A stretch of 64,000 bases of DNA from Epiperipatus broadwayi (GCA_028023455.1 JAQFVV010000557.1:124001-188000), one strand, 5' to 3'. Positions 1-12,745 are shown, counted from the stretch's first letter. Numbers and translations are program-made. The notes: a model not told the origin generated them from the letters alone.

Positions 1-1282
1 GCCATTCACGCCTGACTTAAATTCAACATTGAAATACGTTCGCACAGATTTGTTTAAAAATGTTGGGTATAGATCGATTACATAGATTCCACGGTCAAAA
101 ACATTTCAAATTAAACATAAACGATCAAAATACAAAATTATTGATACCAACAATCGCAGAGGGAAACTTATAAGTAACCCAATAGTATTCACCATAAGAT
201 ACTTGTGTTGTCACCAATAACTTAAAGACATCGAATAAATACATTTTAGATACTCACCATAAGGTATCATTATTTATCGAATGTCTATATATTTTGATCA
301 AATATGAAAACCAAAATCTAATTAACCGCAAATGAATTTATGCAAGCGTCTATAGACAACTTAAATGTAATGCATTTAATAATTTCTACAATAAAATATT
401 ACTACACATAAAAATTATTAAAGGGAAATGATTCTTTTAACAATCGGAAAGATATAAAATTAACCATTATTAATTTGATTTAAAACTTACAAAAAGTCAG
501 ATAAGAGTCCATTTTAAATAAATTAGACTTGTTTATTAATTTGTTCAACTTGGCGAAAGTTCTTGATTGATTTTAAGAATTGTTCCTTTCCTATAAGCTT
601 ACTGGTAGCAGAACTCCCGGTTCCTGGTGTCAATGTCCACAGAGTCTTTAATTGAAAGATCGATCTAATGTTCAGGAGGTGGCATTTGCTGGTTCATGGT
701 ATCAGTCATTTCATTTCAGAGATAAGTGGGAGAAGCGATAAAGTGCGTCTTTATCGCTCGTCTCCCCAACCAAGTTGAAAAAAAGCTCTTCAACTCAATA
801 TTTTTTCTTTTATATCATCCACAAGGATTCACTGAACAAAGCGTCACTAATCTGTTTTTTGTTATGGTCGAGCCAAGGCTTAGTGCTTCCATTTGTCAAG
901 CTAAAATCTCTTTCTTCTCTTATCTAACTTTCCATCTGACTTTTTAATTAAACAACTTTTAGATAATTAATAAACAATCATTTCCATTTATAGATTACAG
1001 GAATTAATTAATACCTGTTTTTATTTTAACTTACGTTATTTTTTTTTTATTAAAATATTTTTATATTTCAATCTTGTATTTTTTTATTTAAAAAAAATAC
1101 ATTCAAATACTTTTTTTTTTTTTTGTTTATGAAAAAAAAAATATTTTTAAAGTTTAACATCTGTGCGAATGTATACCCGTTTAACAATGTTTTAATTTTA
1201 GCGTTTAGTTTTTTACTTTTATTTGCGAACTTTTAAGTTTTTATTTTAAATTAATGTAACGACATATTTATATATCGTTACA
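1..1282 (-). mobile_element. 3' LTR of LTR element 1 (subfamily A), cut by window edge
   Basis: On the minus strand this is the downstream LTR of a two-LTR element whose upstream LTR is 1878-4006. Positions 1-1282 align almost base for base with 2731-4006, including a shared start and a shared terminal hairpin at 1255-1282. The rest of the LTR lies outside the window. Short indels in homopolymers and scattered substitutions separate the two LTRs, so the insertion is not very recent. The open frame at 726-947 has no match in the sister LTR with the same reading frame and is not treated as a gene. Confidence 0.8.
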
Positions 1283-1877
1283 TATCAGTAAACTTCCTCA
1301 AAAAACAAAAAACATTTAAAAAAAAAAAAAAGACTTTACTTAGTGTTAGTAATTAATTACGTTACACAAATTGATTACAGTATGTATGAAAATTTTAAAA
1401 GGACAAAACTTTTTTTTTAAAAGACAAAACAGTAATTACATACAAATATAATGATAAAAAAAATGTTGACTGTTGATTCCTTATTACCAGCTAAATTTCT
1501 GCCCCCTCCCTTCCAAGTTTCATTTCTCCTATCTTTTACCATTTCTTAGGCAAGTTGAACTATTAGATTTTTAGTTTAACAAGACTTTTTAAAAAAATCT
1601 ATGATTTAGATTTATTATTACGTTTTATTTATTACTTTTTATTCCTTGTATTTCTCTTTACATATGCGCAATTTTTCTTACTGGCAACACTTTTTACACA
1701 AAATTCATAACTTTATATAATACAAACAATATATTCTGATTTCAGAAAAAATATTACGGGCTTCATTTATTTTTAACATTCTCAGGGCACTCGTGTTTAT
1801 TCAAGATAAGAAATTTCAGCATCAATTCCCCTTCTCAGGGTCAATCTCTGAGGTAAGGCCACACTTGGGACGCCAAT
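1283..1877 (-). mobile_element. Interior of LTR element 1; short, no gag or pol
   Basis: This ~595-bp segment lies between the two LTRs. Reading the minus strand it starts with the primer-binding site at 1859-1876. It then holds AT-rich sequence with no frame long enough for gag, protease, RT or integrase. A purine run on the minus strand at about 1501-1518 and a weaker one (GAGGAAG) about 10 bases from the 3' LTR are candidate polypurine tracts. The same segment recurs between the LTRs of element 2 (33330-34024). A two-LTR element with this little interior is non-autonomous (LARD or TRIM-like) and would need proteins from another element. Confidence 0.7.
1859..1876 (-). other. tRNA primer-binding site of LTR element 1
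   Basis: Directly after the 5' LTR, on the minus strand, the sequence reads TTGGCGTCCCAAGTGTGG. The leading TGG pairs with the CCA tail of a tRNA, and the rest resembles lysine-tRNA primer sites of retroelements (TGGCGCCCAACGTGGGG) with a few changes. It sets the orientation of the element. Element 2 has the same site with one change at 34006-34023. The tRNA assignment is by resemblance only. Confidence 0.6.
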
Positions 1878-4006
1878 TATAACTATCCAAACGAAGTGGG
1901 AGATCGCATTTGCACCGCACGCACTACCAAGGGCGCCATCTAGAGCATTTGAGCCTAGAAAAATTTATAAAGTAGGCAGATATGCGCTGTTAGGATTCCA
2001 CTTTATTTACATATTTAGATCGTTAGCCCATTGTCACTAGCTCAGTGGAGACATCAGAGATAATAAAATATATAACCTTAGATATAAATATAAAAAAATA
2101 ATAAAAGCCACTGCTAGAAATTAACACAGAAAAATATTTATTTAGCACATATAAAATCATTCTAACTTCGAGGAATAAGTTTAACATTTAGATTTTATCT
2201 TAATTTTTAATTTTACATTTAAAATAAGCTTGCTATAATGTTTAATATTTTTTTTAGAGGTCAGAGTATGAATAGGCTACATAGATCTGTATTTGAAAGG
2301 CAATATTCTTCCCTTATTTAACCTAGGCTAAAAGTTCAAAGTCAAACTGACGCCAGTCATCCGATACATTTATGTATTCAATGTAGCATAGAAAATACAA
2401 TGGCACTAAATAGACTATACTGTCAGAATGCACATCTGAACAGTATAATGAGAAGACATTGTTGCTCTCCACCACCAGGAATGCTACTTCTGATGGCAGA
2501 GTAGAACAATAAACATAAAACTCTATAGGAATGGATTGCGTCTTACGTCTTACTATCCAATTCCATAGGCAACAGAGGGTGTGTGGCGTATATATGTAAT
2601 CCTGCACGTAGCGGATCTCCTGCTACATTTACTACCTACACAAATATATCGAAACCATTGAGCCAATTCAACCACGAAACAAATAACCTAAGATTACCCT
2701 TTCCTAATATAACTTTACAAATCTATACAGCCATTCACGCCCGACTTAAATTCAACATTGAAATACGTTCGCACAGATTTGTTTAAAAATGTTGGGTATA
2801 GATCGATTACATAGATTCCACAGTCAAAACATTTCAAAATAAACATAAGCGATCAAAATACAAAATTATTGATACCGACAATCGCAGAGGAAACTTATAA
2901 GTAACTCAATAGTATTCACCATAAGATACTTGTATTGTCACCAATAACTTAAAAGACATCCGAATAAATACATTTTAGATACTCACATGTAAAGTATCAT
3001 TATTTTCAGAATGTCTATATATTTTGATCAAATATGAAAACAAAATCTAATTAACCATAAGCGAATCCATGCGTCTATAGAACAACTTAAATGTAATGCA
3101 TTTAATAATTTCTACAATAAAATATTACTACACATAAAAAATATTAAAGGAAATGATTATTTTAACAATCGGGAAAGATATAAAATTAACCATTATTAAT
3201 TTGATTTAAAACTTACAAAAAGTCAGATAAGAGTCCATTTTAAATAAGTCGACTTGTTTATTAATTTGTTCAACTTGACGAAAGTTCTTGATTGATTTTA
3301 AAATTGTTCCTTTCCTATAGCTTACGGTAGCGGGAGTTCTGCTACCGGTTCCTGGTGTCAATGTCCACGGAGTCTTTAATTGAAAGATCGATCTAATGTT
3401 CAGGAGGTGGCATTTGCTGGTTCATGGTATCAGTCATTTCATTTCAGAGATAAGTGGGAGAGAATGATAAAGTGCGTCTTTATCATTTCGTCTCCCAACC
3501 AAGTTGAAAAAAAGCTCTTCAACTCAATATTTTTTCTTTTTATATCATCCACAAGGATTCACTGAACAAAACGTCACTAATCTGTTTTTCGATTATGGTC
3601 CAGACCAAGGCTTAGTGCTTCCATTTGTCAAGTTAAAATCTCTTTCTTCTCTTATCTAACTTTCCATCTGACTTTTTAATTAAACAGCTTTTAGATAATT
3701 AATAAACAATCATTTCCTTTTATAGATTACAGGAATTAATTAATACCTGCTTTTATTTTAACTTACGTTATTTTTTTTATTAAAATATTTTTATATTTCA
3801 ATCTTGTATTTTTTTATTTAAAAAAAATACATTCAAATACTTTTTTTTTTGTTTATGAAAAAAAATATTTTTAAAGTTTAACATCTGTGCGAATGTATAC
3901 ACGTTTAACAATGTTTTAATTTTAGCGTTTAGTTTTTTCCTTTTATTTGCGAACTTTTAAGTTTTTATTTTAAATTAATGTAACGACATATTTATATATC
4001 GTTACA
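1878..4006 (-). mobile_element. 5' LTR of LTR element 1 (subfamily A, ~2.1 kb)
   Basis: On the minus strand this LTR begins TGTAAC at 4006 and ends GTTATA at 1878, next to the primer-binding site. It is about 2129 bp, very long for an LTR. Recognisable blocks in plus-strand order are: a GC-richer block at about 1920-2060, module X (about 2255-2765), module Y (about 2766-3130), and a terminal AT-rich block ending in a hairpin at 3979-4006. A minus-strand open frame at 2323-2607 lies in module X and is shared in part with other copies, but not in a constant frame. The flank after 4006 is a short TA-rich stretch. Confidence 0.8.
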
Positions 4007-4652
4007 ATATATTATAGTTAGAGATTTAATCTAAGTTTTTGATTAAATTATTTGAATGGGTTTATGGTATTGTTGAAATTGGCTGTTGGTCCAAATTCTA
4101 AGTGATAAAATGGAAGAGATTGTTATTACTATAAGTGAAAATTTTAAGTCATTTGAAATACAAACTAGTATCAGACAATTATGCATATTAAATATAATAT
4201 TGTTTTTAATTTTTGTGATAAAAGTATTTGAAACAATTTATAAATAACTTAAGAAATCAAGAATCAAATGTAATTGGAAATTGATAGTGGACTTTTTAAT
4301 TTGAGTCAATTAAAAACGATGCACAATATTCTGATTACTGTGATATCCTTGCCAATTCAAAAAGTGATCTATAAAATATAATTTATGATTTGAATGCAAC
4401 TATAAAGATTTTGGTTTAGCAATTAGTGTTTAAAAGGTTCAATTTTTTGATCAATCAGTAATGGAAAAAAATATTTCAAAAACTTTTAGCTTAGACAGCT
4501 ATTAACTTGAGATAGGGTACTTCAGCACAGTAAAATAATTATTGCAACTAAATTAACTATATCTAGAGCTGCTACTTTATCTAATCTAGTGTATTGGGGG
4601 GGAAATGTTGACTCCTTATTTGCATAACATAAAGTCTATAGAAAAAAATATT
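4007..4652. other. AT-rich spacer, no gene seen
   Basis: No open frame, repeat family or RNA signal was recognised here. The stretch is ordinary AT-rich DNA between LTR element 1 and the first foldback element. Confidence 0.6.
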
Positions 4653-4996
4653 TATCACATGATCACTATTTCTTATGCTTGCACATTACTGTTATTAAAA
4701 CAGGCAAAACTCTCCATACACTAGTGCCACTCAGTGACAACCAGAGTAATTAATGGATGCCAGGTGCTTGTGCATAAAATCCCTATAGTGCCTACTCATC
4801 CAATATCCCCAGACCAGTTTCTGGCTTGTAGCCTTCGTCAGTGAGGAACTTTGGATCTGAGAGCACTGTACCTAGGTCTGGGGATATTAGATGAGTAGGC
4901 ACTAGATAGGGATTTTATGCACAAGCCTTCTGGCATTGATTGATTAATCTGGTTGTCACTGAGTGGTACTACTGTATGGAGAGTTTTGCCTGTTTT
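4653..4996 (+). mobile_element. Foldback element, family F1, copy 1
   Basis: The core at 4697-4996 starts AAAACAGGCAAAACTC and ends with its reverse complement. The two halves pair over more than 100 bases (gaps and mismatches present) around a loop near 4840. Copies at 11333-11554 and 14572-14898 share the arm sequence. About 45 bp upstream of the core (4653-4696) is also shared with both those copies and with 17114-17165, so the element probably starts left of the visible inverted repeat. There is no coding capacity. The superfamily is unknown and no clean target duplication is visible. Confidence 0.75.
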
Positions 4997-6077
4997 AAAA
5001 AAATATTTAGTGATATTCTAAAAATGCAATAGTAAAATCATAAGACAAATCAATATTTTTTTCAGTTTGGTGGATAATACCATATTGTTTATTATTGTAA
5101 AATAATATCTTTTTAAATTGGCTATTTGAAACAAATGAATAATACATGACTTCTCAAGAAACATTTAACAGTGAACTCACCCATGACTTTCATGAAAGAA
5201 ATAGATTCATTTATATTATTAAGAATATACCAAAGAAAATACTCTAAGGAATTGCAATATTCATTGTTTTCATTGGGAAGATGTGGTTGAGTGTAGACTA
5301 CAGTGAAAATCTACAGTTAGACAACATGTTGAATTCTTTGAAAAAAGTTTGCTGTAGTAGAAATTAAAAGACAGCATTGCAAAATATCAAATAAGCATAT
5401 TTGTGGACATATTTATGTTTCATAATTGTATTGTGTAGTCATTGTAAAACTCATTTTTATTATATTATTGTAATAATTATTATTATTATTTGTTTTCTAT
5501 CTATTTCTTATCTAACTGCTATATTTATTTGATATCCTCACAACAACTGAAAACCAGCTTACTACCATGCAAACGACAACATGACTAACCATGAAATGAA
5601 TGTCATCATTCATTTCAATATATATATATATAATGTTCTGTACAATTGTTTAAATGCTCTCAGCAAGCATTAGACAATATAAAAAAAAGTGACTTCACTT
5701 TCTTATTAGATTTTATTTGATTATAAAGAATATTGTCTTGAATAATTAAATTAGTAGTATGTTTTTTTATTTAACATAGCAAAGAAATTCCTCATTATAA
5801 GATTTTGTAACAAATATTTAAACAATAAACATATAAATATAATGAATTATAATGGAATATGTATATATGATACATTTTATAGGTTCATCCATATATGATT
5901 TTTATTACAAATATACTGACATTTTGTCTTGATCTCACATGCCATCAACTACAAAGATGGATATAGAAGAGTTGTAAACAGTGATTTATAATAATGTTAA
6001 AGTTTCACCAATAGAAAAAAAGTAGCTATATAGAAATAAAAAATAAAATAAAAGTCAGAAAATCTTTAGAGTAATGT
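4997..6077. other. AT-rich spacer, no gene seen
   Basis: No coding frame or recognised repeat. It holds a short (TTA/TAA)n patch near 5470-5490 and a short (TA)n run near 5620. Confidence 0.6.
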
Positions 6078-6465
6078 TTTTCAAAAAATTCTTCTAAATA
6101 GGAAGAAGTTTGCATGTGTCCTCATGTTTGTTGGTACAATTTGGTTTTTTAAATATTTCAATGAATTATCTGATCTTACATTGTTGGAGAATTTCACCTG
6201 AACCATAGTGAGAGTGTTGATGATGATGAGTTTTTCTCAATTGTATAAGCATGTTTATCATCAGTAGCACTACCATTATATGCTATGGATTCAGTCACAA
6301 TACTGATTTCTCTAATACCAGTATCCTATCCATGTGAGACATTCTCCACCAATGTAAGATCAGAGAAGCCATTGAGATACTCAAAAGACCAAATTGTAAC
6401 AAGAAAACATGATGATAAATGCAAACTTTTTCCTACTTGAAATTTTTTTTAAAACAAACAAATTA
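6078..6465. mobile_element. Foldback element, family F2
   Basis: Positions 6078-6195 pair with 6341-6465 as imperfect inverted repeats of about 120 bases. The best-matched stretch is GATCTTACATTG(G/T)TGGAGAAT next to the loop. The loop (6196-6340) has its own short TGATGATGATGA patch. No frame of note is present. It is a palindromic MITE-like insertion of unknown superfamily, and only one copy was seen in this window. Confidence 0.6.
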
Positions 6466-6654
6466 CATTGAAGATTTTTTGATTTATTTTATTTTGCAAT
6501 TTCATATTGTACCAGGTTCAGTCCAATGCACTCACACTTCATTTGCCATTGGTTTAACTGGTTTTCAATCTTATTTCTAATACATTTATAATCTTATTTA
6601 ATTATAAATATTATGTGAATGAACCAGCAAATTCAAGAAAAGTGGAAAATATTT

Positions 6655-6897
6655 TTGATAGCAGAGCTGTCAATAATATCCACAATCAGACTGAGCTATG
6701 CAACACATAACATGATCACATTTCCAGATCGTGGCCCACCTCAGCTGCTAGATTCAAACCCCTACTATCCAAACACTTTATTTGTTTCTGAGTAAACCTG
6801 GGTTCCAGCTAGTCTAAGACTAACATGTTCAGACAGTAGGCCCATAATCCAGCACTCGAAAAATCCCTTAACTAGCTCAGCTACTTGTAATCAATAA
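6655..6897 (-). mobile_element. tRNA-derived SINE, family S1, copy 1
   Basis: On the minus strand the unit begins with a pol III A-box-like segment (TAGCTGAGCTAGTTAAGG, about 6879-6896). A B-box-like GGGTTTGAATCTAG lies near 6750-6765. The distance between the boxes is much larger than in a tRNA because a segment able to form a hairpin (6761-6774 with 6828-6841, imperfect) sits between them. A second copy at 8530-8776 has the same layout and shares the B-box side closely. The calls are from box sequence and from the second copy; the tRNA identity is unclear. Confidence 0.5.
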
Positions 6898-8529
6898 CAA
6901 ATTATAGTTTCAATTAGTGGTGAAAAAAAAATGACCGAAAAGCTTTAAGTTTAAAGACAATTTATTTTTTTATTAACATTTATTAAACTAATTTTAAATA
7001 TTTTATAAATCTTATTTACTAATATAATACATGCACATATATAATTCACACACTATAATATCTTATGAGAAAGCATTAAATAATATTTGAAATTTAAAAT
7101 ACAATGAAATCAATATACTAGAATATGAATACACACAACATTTTAAACACACATATTAATAGTTCATCTATATATGCACTAGAGTTCTTAAACTTGACTC
7201 TTGACATTTTTTTTAATGCGATGGCTACTTTAGAAATAAGAAAAATGTTATTACCTAGGATTTTGAATGTAAATACTTCTTGCTGTTTGCTGCTTCTGAT
7301 GAAATATTTCTAACCGGTTAGATTTTAAGTTTTCTTGTGGAGATTTGATGCTTATTATTCTGAGGCATTTTCTTTAAGACAACTAGATATTTAGCGGCTT
7401 CAGGTTGTTAAGCAGGCATCACTTTTATTGGGTAGATTGGCTGTTTTCATCAGACTTCAGGCTGGAGACCGTTGTATGTTTTCTGAGGTTTTAACACTGC
7501 ATTTTTAATTCTGGATATATAATAAGCTGACTGATATAACTCACTGATAAATTGTACTGAACTGTTATCTCAAACACATCTCAAACTCGACTTGAACTTG
7601 ACTCAATCTCAACTCTAATGCAACTAACTCGACTAACTGCCCGATAAAAAATTGACTATTTATACATACGATGTGTTGTCATGTTGATATCCTCCAGCAA
7701 TATCTGTTGTCAAAATTCCTTTGATAATCTTTTATGTGTTTTTTGGAGATCATTTAATTAGTAGCCATGCAAATGTGTTGTTTTTATATTTTTAATTAGT
7801 AGCCACCACTGAGTGTTTTTTAAATATATTTTTTCCTTTATTTCATTTTAATATTTATTTTCATGTGTTTTCTTTCAATATGATTTTAACACACATGGAT
7901 TTATCATTTCTTTGTTTACTCTCACACATATATATTTTATTAACAAGCACACCTTAATTTGTCATTTACGTACCTGTATATTTTATTTTAATAAACTCGA
8001 TATTAGTTTTAAGATTACCTTTTTTCTTTCTTTAACTTGAATGAAAAGAGATTTATATTTTAAAACTTTACATTACATTTTAACTAATAATAATAATAAA
8101 TAAAAAACTCTTTAACTTCTTTTAGGAAACTTTTAGTTTGTTTCTACAGCAAACTCCCCCTCCCCCATTTTACTTGATTAATTGTAACTTTTATTTTAAG
8201 AACTCAAACTTTTAACTATTTATTTTAACGTTTTCTTTTACGAAAGATTTTTATTTTAATATTTTTTTAAACAAAATTATTATGTGCCAACACAATGTTG
8301 GTGCAATATATGTTTTTTCTACTGCTGAAACTTTAACATTGTTATAAATCATTGTGTACAGCATTTCTACAATCATATTTTGTGATCAAACTTAAACATC
8401 AATATATATGTAATAAAAATTATACAGTGATGAACCCACAAAATATATCATTTCCTATTTATATCTGTAGCCCATGAAAGTCATCATATCATCATGTATA
8501 TATATATATTGAAGTGGGTCCTTTCCATC
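6898..8529. other. AT-rich spacer, no gene seen
   Basis: Open frames here are short (the longest, 7125-7313, is 62 codons) and AT-biased, with no recognisable domain. A loose cluster of AACTCGACT-like words lies at 7570-7640. A C-rich run lies at about 8151-8168, giving a G-rich minus strand, but no repeat around it was recognised. Confidence 0.55.
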
Positions 8530-8776
8530 GATATCAGAGCCATCAACAATACCCATAGTCAGACAGAGCTATGCACAGCATAACTTGATCATATTTCCAG
8601 ACCGAGACCCACCTCAGCTGCTAGAGTCAAACCTCTGTCATCCAAAGTATTTTATTAATTTTGAGGATCACCCTCAGGTGCCAGACAATCATAAGTTATA
8701 TAATCAAAATACTTTGGATGACAGAATTACAATCCAGCACTTTAAATATCTCATGACTATCTCACACCTAACATAA
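8530..8776 (-). mobile_element. tRNA-derived SINE, family S1, copy 2, with internal hairpin
   Basis: The plus strand at 8535-8640 matches 6660-6765, the B-box side of copy 1. On the minus strand the head (about 8740-8776) resembles a degenerate A-box region followed by GTGCTGGATTGTAATTC. The B-box-like GGTTTGACTCTAG lies at about 8623-8635. Between them 8634-8653 and 8706-8725 form a perfect 20-bp inverted repeat with a 52-base loop. The open frame on the plus strand (8585-8776) is a shadow of the repeat. Confidence 0.5.
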
Positions 8777-10339
8777 TTCTACATTAAATTATTGGTGATG
8801 CAATGACAAGAGAAAATAGACAAAATAACAATTAAAGCAAACATTAATTTTTAATTATTTACTTACACATATATATAATATAAAATAACAATAAATTTTA
8901 CATAAGAAAAATATAAATGACTTTAGGTTATAGTTATAATAGTCCATTAATTAAAGTTCATTCATTTAAAATAAAGAATCTAGTCTGTCATCAGAATATA
9001 TTTTAAATTGTAGTAGCTTGACCAGGACAATGATGGACTGTATCTATCAGAGACATTAGTTACCTAATTCACAAACCTTATGCCAGTTATCTTGAAGAAA
9101 ATATTAATTAGTTTGTGGGTATTTTTTTTTCAATTATGTGTACATTTGTAGAATTCTGTATTTTTTGTACTTCTGTATTTGGGAACCGAAATTTCTATAA
9201 CTCAGAAGAGTCTATTGTAGCTAAAATCGGGAAAATGTGGGGGAAAAGGTAGTTATGCTAGAAATTTTGTTTTTTTATTTTATTAAATAAAGTTTAGTTA
9301 ATCCTCCCTCCATAGTGATATGATATTGGAGATGTAACCAACAGAATTCTTATTACAATATGGAATGAGTGTAAGACTTTATGCATTACTGTTCCATATT
9401 TTTAAAAAAACATACTCTTGCTACAGGACCAAGTTTATATTGTTTATTTTTTTTGTTGACTAATCATTGTTCACATTTATTTATTCAGTACAAATGACTA
9501 ACATTCTAGCATGAATGGTTTTTTGTATTAAACTTGTACATAAACCTCTCTAGTTGGAATTAAACCAAGAAGCTACTGAAATATATAATGAATATATTTA
9601 ATTGTTAATATGATTGGGATATATACTTGACACACACATATATATAATTATTTTTTTGTTAAAAGAGTTTTTCAATTCTTATTTTGTTAGTAAATAAAAA
9701 TTATCAATTTAATCCTCATTAAATGATCTCTAGTTTATCAAAGTTAATTCTCCACCTGCTCATCAATTCACCACCATACATATACAGATACATACACACT
9801 TTCTTGTACATTATAATACAGTAGTATGATTAAATGAGTATTCTACTAGAGTGGAATCCATAATAAATGTACTGTAATTTTTAACTAATATAAATTCATC
9901 ATTGAAGAGAGCCAAGTGCAACATTCTCCCTGGGTTTGAATTCTGAGGCATATGTGGAATCTAACAGAGGGGTGAGGTATGGATGAACTGGCCTAAATTA
10001 TGTCTGAATTTAATGTATAAACCTAGATCTAGCCCATTGGAAGTAGACATGATCATTGGTTAGTTACTTCATCCTGTCATTCTTGGCATCCTATCCAAAA
10101 CCCCTAGGTTTGACCATAATTAAATGCATTCTCTCTCTTCTGGTGGAAAAACCTGGACTGTCACATATTTTGGCATGACCAACTGTGGGGTGACCAACTG
10201 TATATTCCATAACAGTGTAAACAAGTTCTCATTGGGTTGAAGAAGTAGAGGATTTTTATATGGATGTATAAAAAGAATCAAACACTATTTGAAAAATGAC
10301 ATGGGATTCTTTCATGCTAGAATTGTTAATGATTGAAAA
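8777..10339. other. AT-rich spacer, no gene seen
   Basis: Nothing coding was recognised. The stretch 9900-10240 is less AT-rich than its surroundings and could be an old repeat, but no second copy is in the window. Confidence 0.5.
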
Positions 10340-12745
10340 ATAAAAATGATGTGGGTAAATTTGGTTATGGTGACAGAAGTGAGAGAAGGCACAGACTGTG
10401 GACTTTTCAGAAAAACATTACATTATTAATTCTTTTTTTTTGAGAAAAATAATAAAATAAAATGGACATGGAAGCATCCAAATGAAGGTACAGAATAATT
10501 GAATTAAAATTTGACGAACAGATAATATGTATTTCAAAACTGTAACATTCTTAATAAATTCACAAATGATCAGCGATTAGTCAGATGTAAGATATATGTT
10601 AATGCAAAACTAGAGAAATAAATATTATTTTTAAAAAAACAGTATTTACTGAAGATATTTCTAAATTTTAGAAACATTCCAATAATATTAAATTAAAACT
10701 TGCAAATTATTTTAAAATAGTAACAGATTTTGAAATTGGTTTAAATTTGAATAAAATCAATAGAAAGATAACTGATATACTATTAAGAACCTCAACATAG
10801 TTAACTGATACAAAAATGCAGCAGTTTACTAGTAAAATATTTACGGGCAAGACAATTTGTAAAAAAGAAAGAATATGAAAATTCATATAGTACTATACTT
10901 TTAAAAAATCCTACTGAAAGCTGTTAATGCCAAAAGAAGACAATATAATTGGGAATTAGGAAGTAAATCTATAAAAAAGAATAAAAGTATAAATAGTATA
11001 AAACAACATCTTGTTTTGGTAGGAACTCATTTTTGTGATAAGTAAGAAAATATAGAACTATTATTGAAAAGGGAAGACATTATGAAATATGTGGATGATT
11101 TCTATCAAGAATTATATAACAATAAAGAGTAATAAAAATATCCTCTACAATTATTTCATTTTCAGAATGGCCCAGGATTTAAATAAAGTAGTGAGACAAT
11201 CAATTAAATCTATGAAGGGGAAAAACTCCAAGCAATATTGGAATTATAATTGATATTTTAAAAGAATCAAGTGATGAAATAGAAAAAAAAATGTTGTCAA
11301 AGATATATATCAAATATATTAAGCCAATAAACATCACATAACCATCACTTTTATGCTGTGTATAACTGTTGTTAAAACAGGCAAAACTCACTATACATAT
11401 TGCCACAGAGTAATCAATGGATGCCAGAAGACTTCTGCATAAAATCCCCATCTAGTGCCTACTCATCCAATATCCCCAGACTAGTTTCTGGCATCCATTG
11501 ATTACTCTAGCTTGCTGTGTGTGGCAATATGTATAGTGAGTTTTGCCTGTTTTATATCAATGTTCAAATGATAAAAATTAAAAAAAGCAGGTGGTGAAAT
11601 AAAAAATAGTTGACAAAGATGTATACCAAGTGATTGGAAAATTGCAGTACTAATATTAATATTTAAATTGGTGCTAAAAAGATATTAGATATTGCACACC
11701 TATCAGTGTTTTATCACTTTTGATTTTACCCAACCAAAGAATGAAGGAATTTAAAAATAGCCTAAGCATAGTTGACGATATCCAAGTATTGAGAGAAAGT
11801 AGAAAGAACGAATAAACATGAGTTGCTATTATGCTTTGGATTTATGGATTAAGAAAATGCATTTGATTTTATAAAAAATTTCTTTTGTGATTAACTATTG
11901 GATTATTAAGATATAGACCCAAAATATTGTTTTATTCTGAAGAAAATTTATCAAAATGCAACTTCAATGAGAGGTCTATATATTAATATTAATACGACTA
12001 ACATTGAGAAGAGTTGTACAAAGGGTAACCATGTCTCCAAAAATTTTCACAGCAATTTTGCAAAAAGTATTTGAGGATTAAAATAGAAGGTAAGAAAGTT
12101 AAAATAAATGGAGATTATTTAAAACATCTAGATTTTTCAGAATGAGATAATTGTTTTTGCCAATAATGAGGTTGCAAAAGGTATTAAATGAAAGTAAAAA
12201 AAACTAGGATTAAAAGATAAATGCTAAAAAGGTTCAAGTAATGTTCAATGGATATTTTCACGAAAATAAAATAAAAATTGATAATGATGAATTAAAAGAA
12301 GTTAACAATTAAAAATATCTTAGTCATATTATTAATATATTTGGAAGTATAACGGGTAAAATTAATCATAGAATTAAACTTGTTTGGAGTGCTTTTATTA
12401 GAAATAACATAATGTTTTAAAAAAATATGCTTATGTATTTAAAAAGGAATCTTGTTCTTACTTATGGATTTGAGGTATGGACATTTAACAGAAAAACGAT
12501 ATAGAATTTCATACCACTCAATAATGTATGAAGAGATGTATGTTAAAAGTAACAATAAAGGATTGAAAATAAAATACATAGGTAACAAAACAAACAGGTG
12601 TTACTGAAATCATTGTGAAAAATAAGAGACTAAAAAGCTGAGATGGAAATATTGCTAGAAGAGATGAGATCAGAGAGACCAAATTAAACTTGTAGAGATT
12701 TCATCCTGTAGTAGATTAATAATAGTTGAATTGATGATGATCATG
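10340..12745 (+). pseudogene. Decayed APE-type LINE (RTE-like): endonuclease C-terminus plus reverse transcriptase
   Basis: Conceptual translation across many stops and frameshifts gives the order expected for an RTE-like non-LTR retrotransposon. The end of the APE endonuclease is at about 10395-10620, with the tag KWTWKHPNEGTE at 10457-10495 and LNKF...QRLVRCKI after it. The RT N-terminal part is at about 11180-11330 and 11590-11680. RT core motifs follow: CFGFMD*ENAFDF (about 11826-11870) and GNHVSPKIFTAIL (about 12025-12070). The FADD catalytic box is degraded, with a stop, near 12140. The C-terminal tag LTYGFEVWTF lies at about 12455-12490. The 3' end at about 12725-12742 shows the TGATGATGA tail usual for this group. 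A foldback element (11333-11554) sits inside. The copy is dead and 5' truncated. Confidence 0.8.
11333..11554 (+). mobile_element. Foldback element F1, copy 2, nested in the LINE
   Basis: The core at 11374-11553 runs from AAAACAGGCAAAACTC to its reverse complement. The central part of copy 1 (the inner loop after CCCCAGACTAGTTTCTGG) is missing, so the arms meet closely. The ~40 bp before the core match the upstream flank of copies 1 and 3. On either side of the insertion the LINE translation has similar pieces (SSDEIEKKMLSKIY at about 11265-11310 and a related run at about 11590-11625), so a small duplication of host sequence may have accompanied it. Confidence 0.7.
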
